From: a virus
Length of the DNA stretch: 29,265 nt
IMG/VR virus record: IMGVR_UViG_3300021963_000491
Coordinates: 1-29,265 of that record
Direction: 5' to 3' (one strand)
Shown here: one piece after another, positions 28,873 through 29,265 of the stretch
Layout of the letters: every line of letters begins with the position of its first letter
How positions within the stretch are numbered: the first letter of the stretch is position 1
The notes under the pieces: model-generated
Seen by the model: only the letters and a program-made list of their open reading frames with translations
Told to the model about the DNA's origin: nothing
Databases searched by the model: none
Translations under genes and position numbers: made by a program

Positions 28873-29022
28873 TTACGATCCACAATATAGGCAAGCCTCA
28901 TCCTCTCCACCCTCACCTGCATTTAAGATGCGCTCACATTCTTTATCTACTTGTTCTTCACTCCAGTTAGGATTAAACATTTTCACTTGTGCCTTCAAAA
29001 AGTTATAGCTATTGTCACTCAT
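28873..29022 (-). CDS. Small protein with C-terminal Cys pair, first gene of the structural operon (49 aa)
   Basis: A 49-aa frame starts MSDNSYNFLKAQVKMFNPNW, continues with an acidic helix (SEEQVDKECERILNAGEGGE) and ends ACLYCGS. Codon use and the folded look of the sequence support a real gene. It is the first frame after the AT-rich repeat region and 41 bp before the 117-aa gene. The C-x-x-C end might bind a metal or take part in redox chemistry, but nothing more can be said. Confidence 0.65.
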   Translation of the reverse strand: MSDNSYNFLKAQVKMFNPNWSEEQVDKECERILNAGEGGEDEACLYCGS

Positions 29023-29138
29023 TTTTAATTAAGATTAGTAATATTAGTAATAGTTTAGTAAGATTAGTACTATTATTAGTGTAATAAGCTTTAGCTATTA
29101 GCTTAAAGCAGTTAGCTTATTAGCTAAGCTATAGCTAT
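29023..29138. repeat. AT-rich iteron-like repeat region before the structural operon
   Basis: The region is very AT-rich and has two repeat families. ATTAGTA or a one-base variant occurs at 29034, 29043, 29054 (TTTAGTA), 29063 and 29075 (ATTAGTG), at spacings of 9-12 bp. TTAGCT occurs at 29091, 29098, 29112 and 29120, with AGCTAA/TAGCT pieces in inverse orientation between them. It sits directly upstream of the first gene of the structural operon (start 29022). I see no TAnnTTTG box here. It could be a replication or segregation site, an operator array, or a late promoter read by the phage sigma factor. Confidence 0.55.
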
Positions 29139-29265
29139 AGTTAATTAACATCAACAAAAGAAAAGAAAGAAAAAGAAAAAAGGTAAAAAGAAAAAGAAAG
29201 AAAAGAAAAAGCTCCCCCAAGAAAAACAAACTGCCTCACTCTTAAAAGAGTAGTTGCTCGTTCCA
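29139..29265. repeat. 127-bp direct repeat, right copy (contig-end overlap)
   Basis: This is an exact copy of bases 1-127. Joining the two copies makes the intergenic junction continuous from 345 down through 1/29139 to 29023, with no gene interrupted. That supports a circular or circularly permuted molecule. Confidence 0.93.

Noticed and set aside
29034-29125. CRISPR array
   Set aside because: The repeats are only 6-7 bp with 2-8 bp between them and there are no unique spacers or cas genes.

Overview
The window looks like one complete, circularly permuted genome of a small tailed phage (about 29.14 kb) that infects a Bacteroidetes-type host. Its first 127 bp and last 127 bp are identical, which is what a circular contig looks like when it is left with an assembler k-mer overlap. 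Three things point to the host: promoter-like pairs matching the Bacteroidetes pattern TTG-N19..21-TAnnTTTG, A-rich leaders in place of Shine-Dalgarno sites, and many protein types I associate with Bacteroidetes siphophages. Every gene I accept lies on the minus strand, and most neighbours touch or overlap by 1-30 bp. I see no integrase, DNA polymerase, helicase, tRNA or CRISPR array. Lifestyle is therefore unproven and replication must rely heavily on the host.

Reading in the direction of transcription (decreasing coordinates) from the AT-rich junction at the contig ends: a 49-aa protein, a 117-aa conserved phage protein and a small-terminase-like HTH protein (29022-28071); a tail assembly chaperone with a probable -1 frameshift on a T9 run (28074-27335); a tail-completion/fibre fusion ending in a lectin-like domain (27318-24946); a 42-aa protein, an HK97 gp10-like protein, two large tail proteins, a small membrane protein and the tape measure (24946-17482); then the head genes: 52-aa protein, XkdF-like protease, scaffold, major capsid, tail-tube candidate, a 136-aa protein, a 783-aa portal fusion and a connector (17476-11184). 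A lysis block follows (11092-9534): L,D-transpeptidase-like enzyme, small membrane protein, holin-like protein and two overlapping spanin-like genes. Tail genes come before head genes, the reverse of the usual siphophage order.

A good host-type promoter (9456-9487) starts the early block (9433-4786): small proteins, an SSB-like protein with an acidic DDEMPF tip, HTH proteins, a protein carrying only a DnaA DNA-binding domain, and replication-associated proteins. A clear intrinsic terminator (4732-4759) closes this block. Past it lie a 116-aa protein, a metallophosphoesterase and the large terminase (4718-2211).

The 324-bp gap 1887-2210 holds two tandem 12-mers, each containing a perfect DnaA-box match, together with several hairpins, and is my candidate origin. 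It also carries a promoter whose start would fall at the start codon of the VRR-NUC nuclease gene. That short operon encodes the nuclease, an ECF-like sigma factor, a Cys-rich protein and a membrane protein, and ends at an intrinsic terminator (205-248). The remaining junction carries a 54-bp homopurine mirror repeat and iteron-like AT-rich repeats ahead of the structural operon. The structural operon has no visible host-type promoter, so the phage sigma factor is a natural candidate to drive it.
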